From positions 63,669-127,668 of the forward strand of contig NZ_MSXV01000056.1 of assembly GCF_001945395.1 (NCBI RefSeq): a stretch of 64,000 bases of DNA, given 5' to 3'. The translations under genes were made by a program, and so were the position numbers. The stretch's first letter is position 1, and each line of letters opens with the position of its first letter. The notes under the pieces were generated by a model. That model was given only the letters and a program-made list of their open reading frames with translations. It was not told where the DNA came from and did not search any database. Shown piece after piece: positions 63,905 through 64,000 of the stretch. Source of the stretch: Pseudomonas sp. PA15(2017). GTDB lineage: Bacteria > Pseudomonadota > Gammaproteobacteria > Pseudomonadales > Pseudomonadaceae.

Positions 63905-64000
63905 TCACGCCGGATCGGGGATGCGTTGCAGCACATCGTCGTAGGCTGGCAGGTCGAGGTACGCCGACACCTCATAGGCCTTGCCGTCGCGCATGCGGAA
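63905..64000 (-). CDS. C-terminal end of a protein cut by the window edge
   Basis: Thirty-one residues read FRMRDGKAYEVSAYLDLPAYDDVLQRIPDPA before a TGA at 63905. The text resembles the end of a SnoaL/NTF2-like small protein. It lies directly upstream of the Atu4866-type gene on the same strand. Too short to be certain. Confidence 0.55.
   Translation of the reverse strand, partial: FRMRDGKAYEVSAYLDLPAYDDVLQRIPDPA

Overview
The window is a GC-rich chromosomal segment from a Pseudomonas. The case rests on gene order and protein sizes that match what is known of Pseudomonas: an OmpA-type lipoprotein and DUF4398 lipoprotein next to ppc, then adk and tsaB; the icmP / DUF1111 / second imelysin / DUF1513 iron cluster next to bifA, sodB and argO-argP; then xenB, acpH and the ornithine-lipid pair olsB-olsA. 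It also carries several REP palindromes typical of the genus. The species cannot be fixed from the sequence alone. No rRNA, tRNA, CRISPR array, phage, integrase or transposase gene is visible.

Layout. 1-9.1 kb: envelope lipoproteins, ppc, adk, a secreted HAD phosphatase, tsaB, a DUF72 protein. 9.1-9.4 kb: a REP-rich gap that appears to join two blocks lying far apart in P. aeruginosa. 9.4-14.6 kb: an iron-linked periplasmic cluster on the minus strand with a good Fur box upstream of icmP. 14.7-29.5 kb: bifA, sodB, two exporters, argP, an epimerase, a coiled-coil membrane protein, arsR-xenB, acpH, a GntR/AbrB divergent pair, olsB-olsA. 29.6-36.3 kb: a decayed ODP-type metallo-beta-lactamase gene, a phospholipase-D-type cardiolipin synthase, a frameshifted GAF histidine kinase, a hemerythrin, a LOV blue-light hybrid histidine kinase, and a hotdog thioesterase. 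36.3-41.5 kb: a TonB receptor with a DUF2946 partner, and a TetR-controlled ene-reductase with clear operators. 41.6-43.7 kb: a translationally coupled pair of unassigned genes (unknown protein plus zinc-ribbon alpha/beta hydrolase). 44-50.5 kb: a DUF945 protein, a Fur-controlled siderophore receptor, a 281-bp element with perfect 19-bp terminal inverted repeats, a GNAT and a fosmidomycin-type MFS exporter. 50.7-60.9 kb: a diguanylate cyclase, then polyamine-type catabolism: an aminotransferase pseudogene, a gamma-glutamylpolyamine synthetase-like enzyme, and a LysR-linked operon of MHS transporter, class II aldolase, 2-hydroxyacid dehydrogenase and acetylpolyamine deacetylase. 61-64 kb: a DUF2231/sorbosone-dehydrogenase pair, an OsmC protein, a frameshifted Atu4866-type gene and a truncated gene at the edge.

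The least explained structures are (i) a conserved module that starts at or just after the stop codon of several unrelated genes and leads into a REP palindrome pair (22.36, 43.71 and 55.5-55.7 kb); (ii) the palindromic 281-bp element at 48.4-48.7 kb; and (iii) the two-gene hydrolase cassette at 41.6-43.7 kb. Four broken genes (29.6, 31.3, 52.8 and 63.6 kb) show ongoing decay, or in two cases possible single-base errors.
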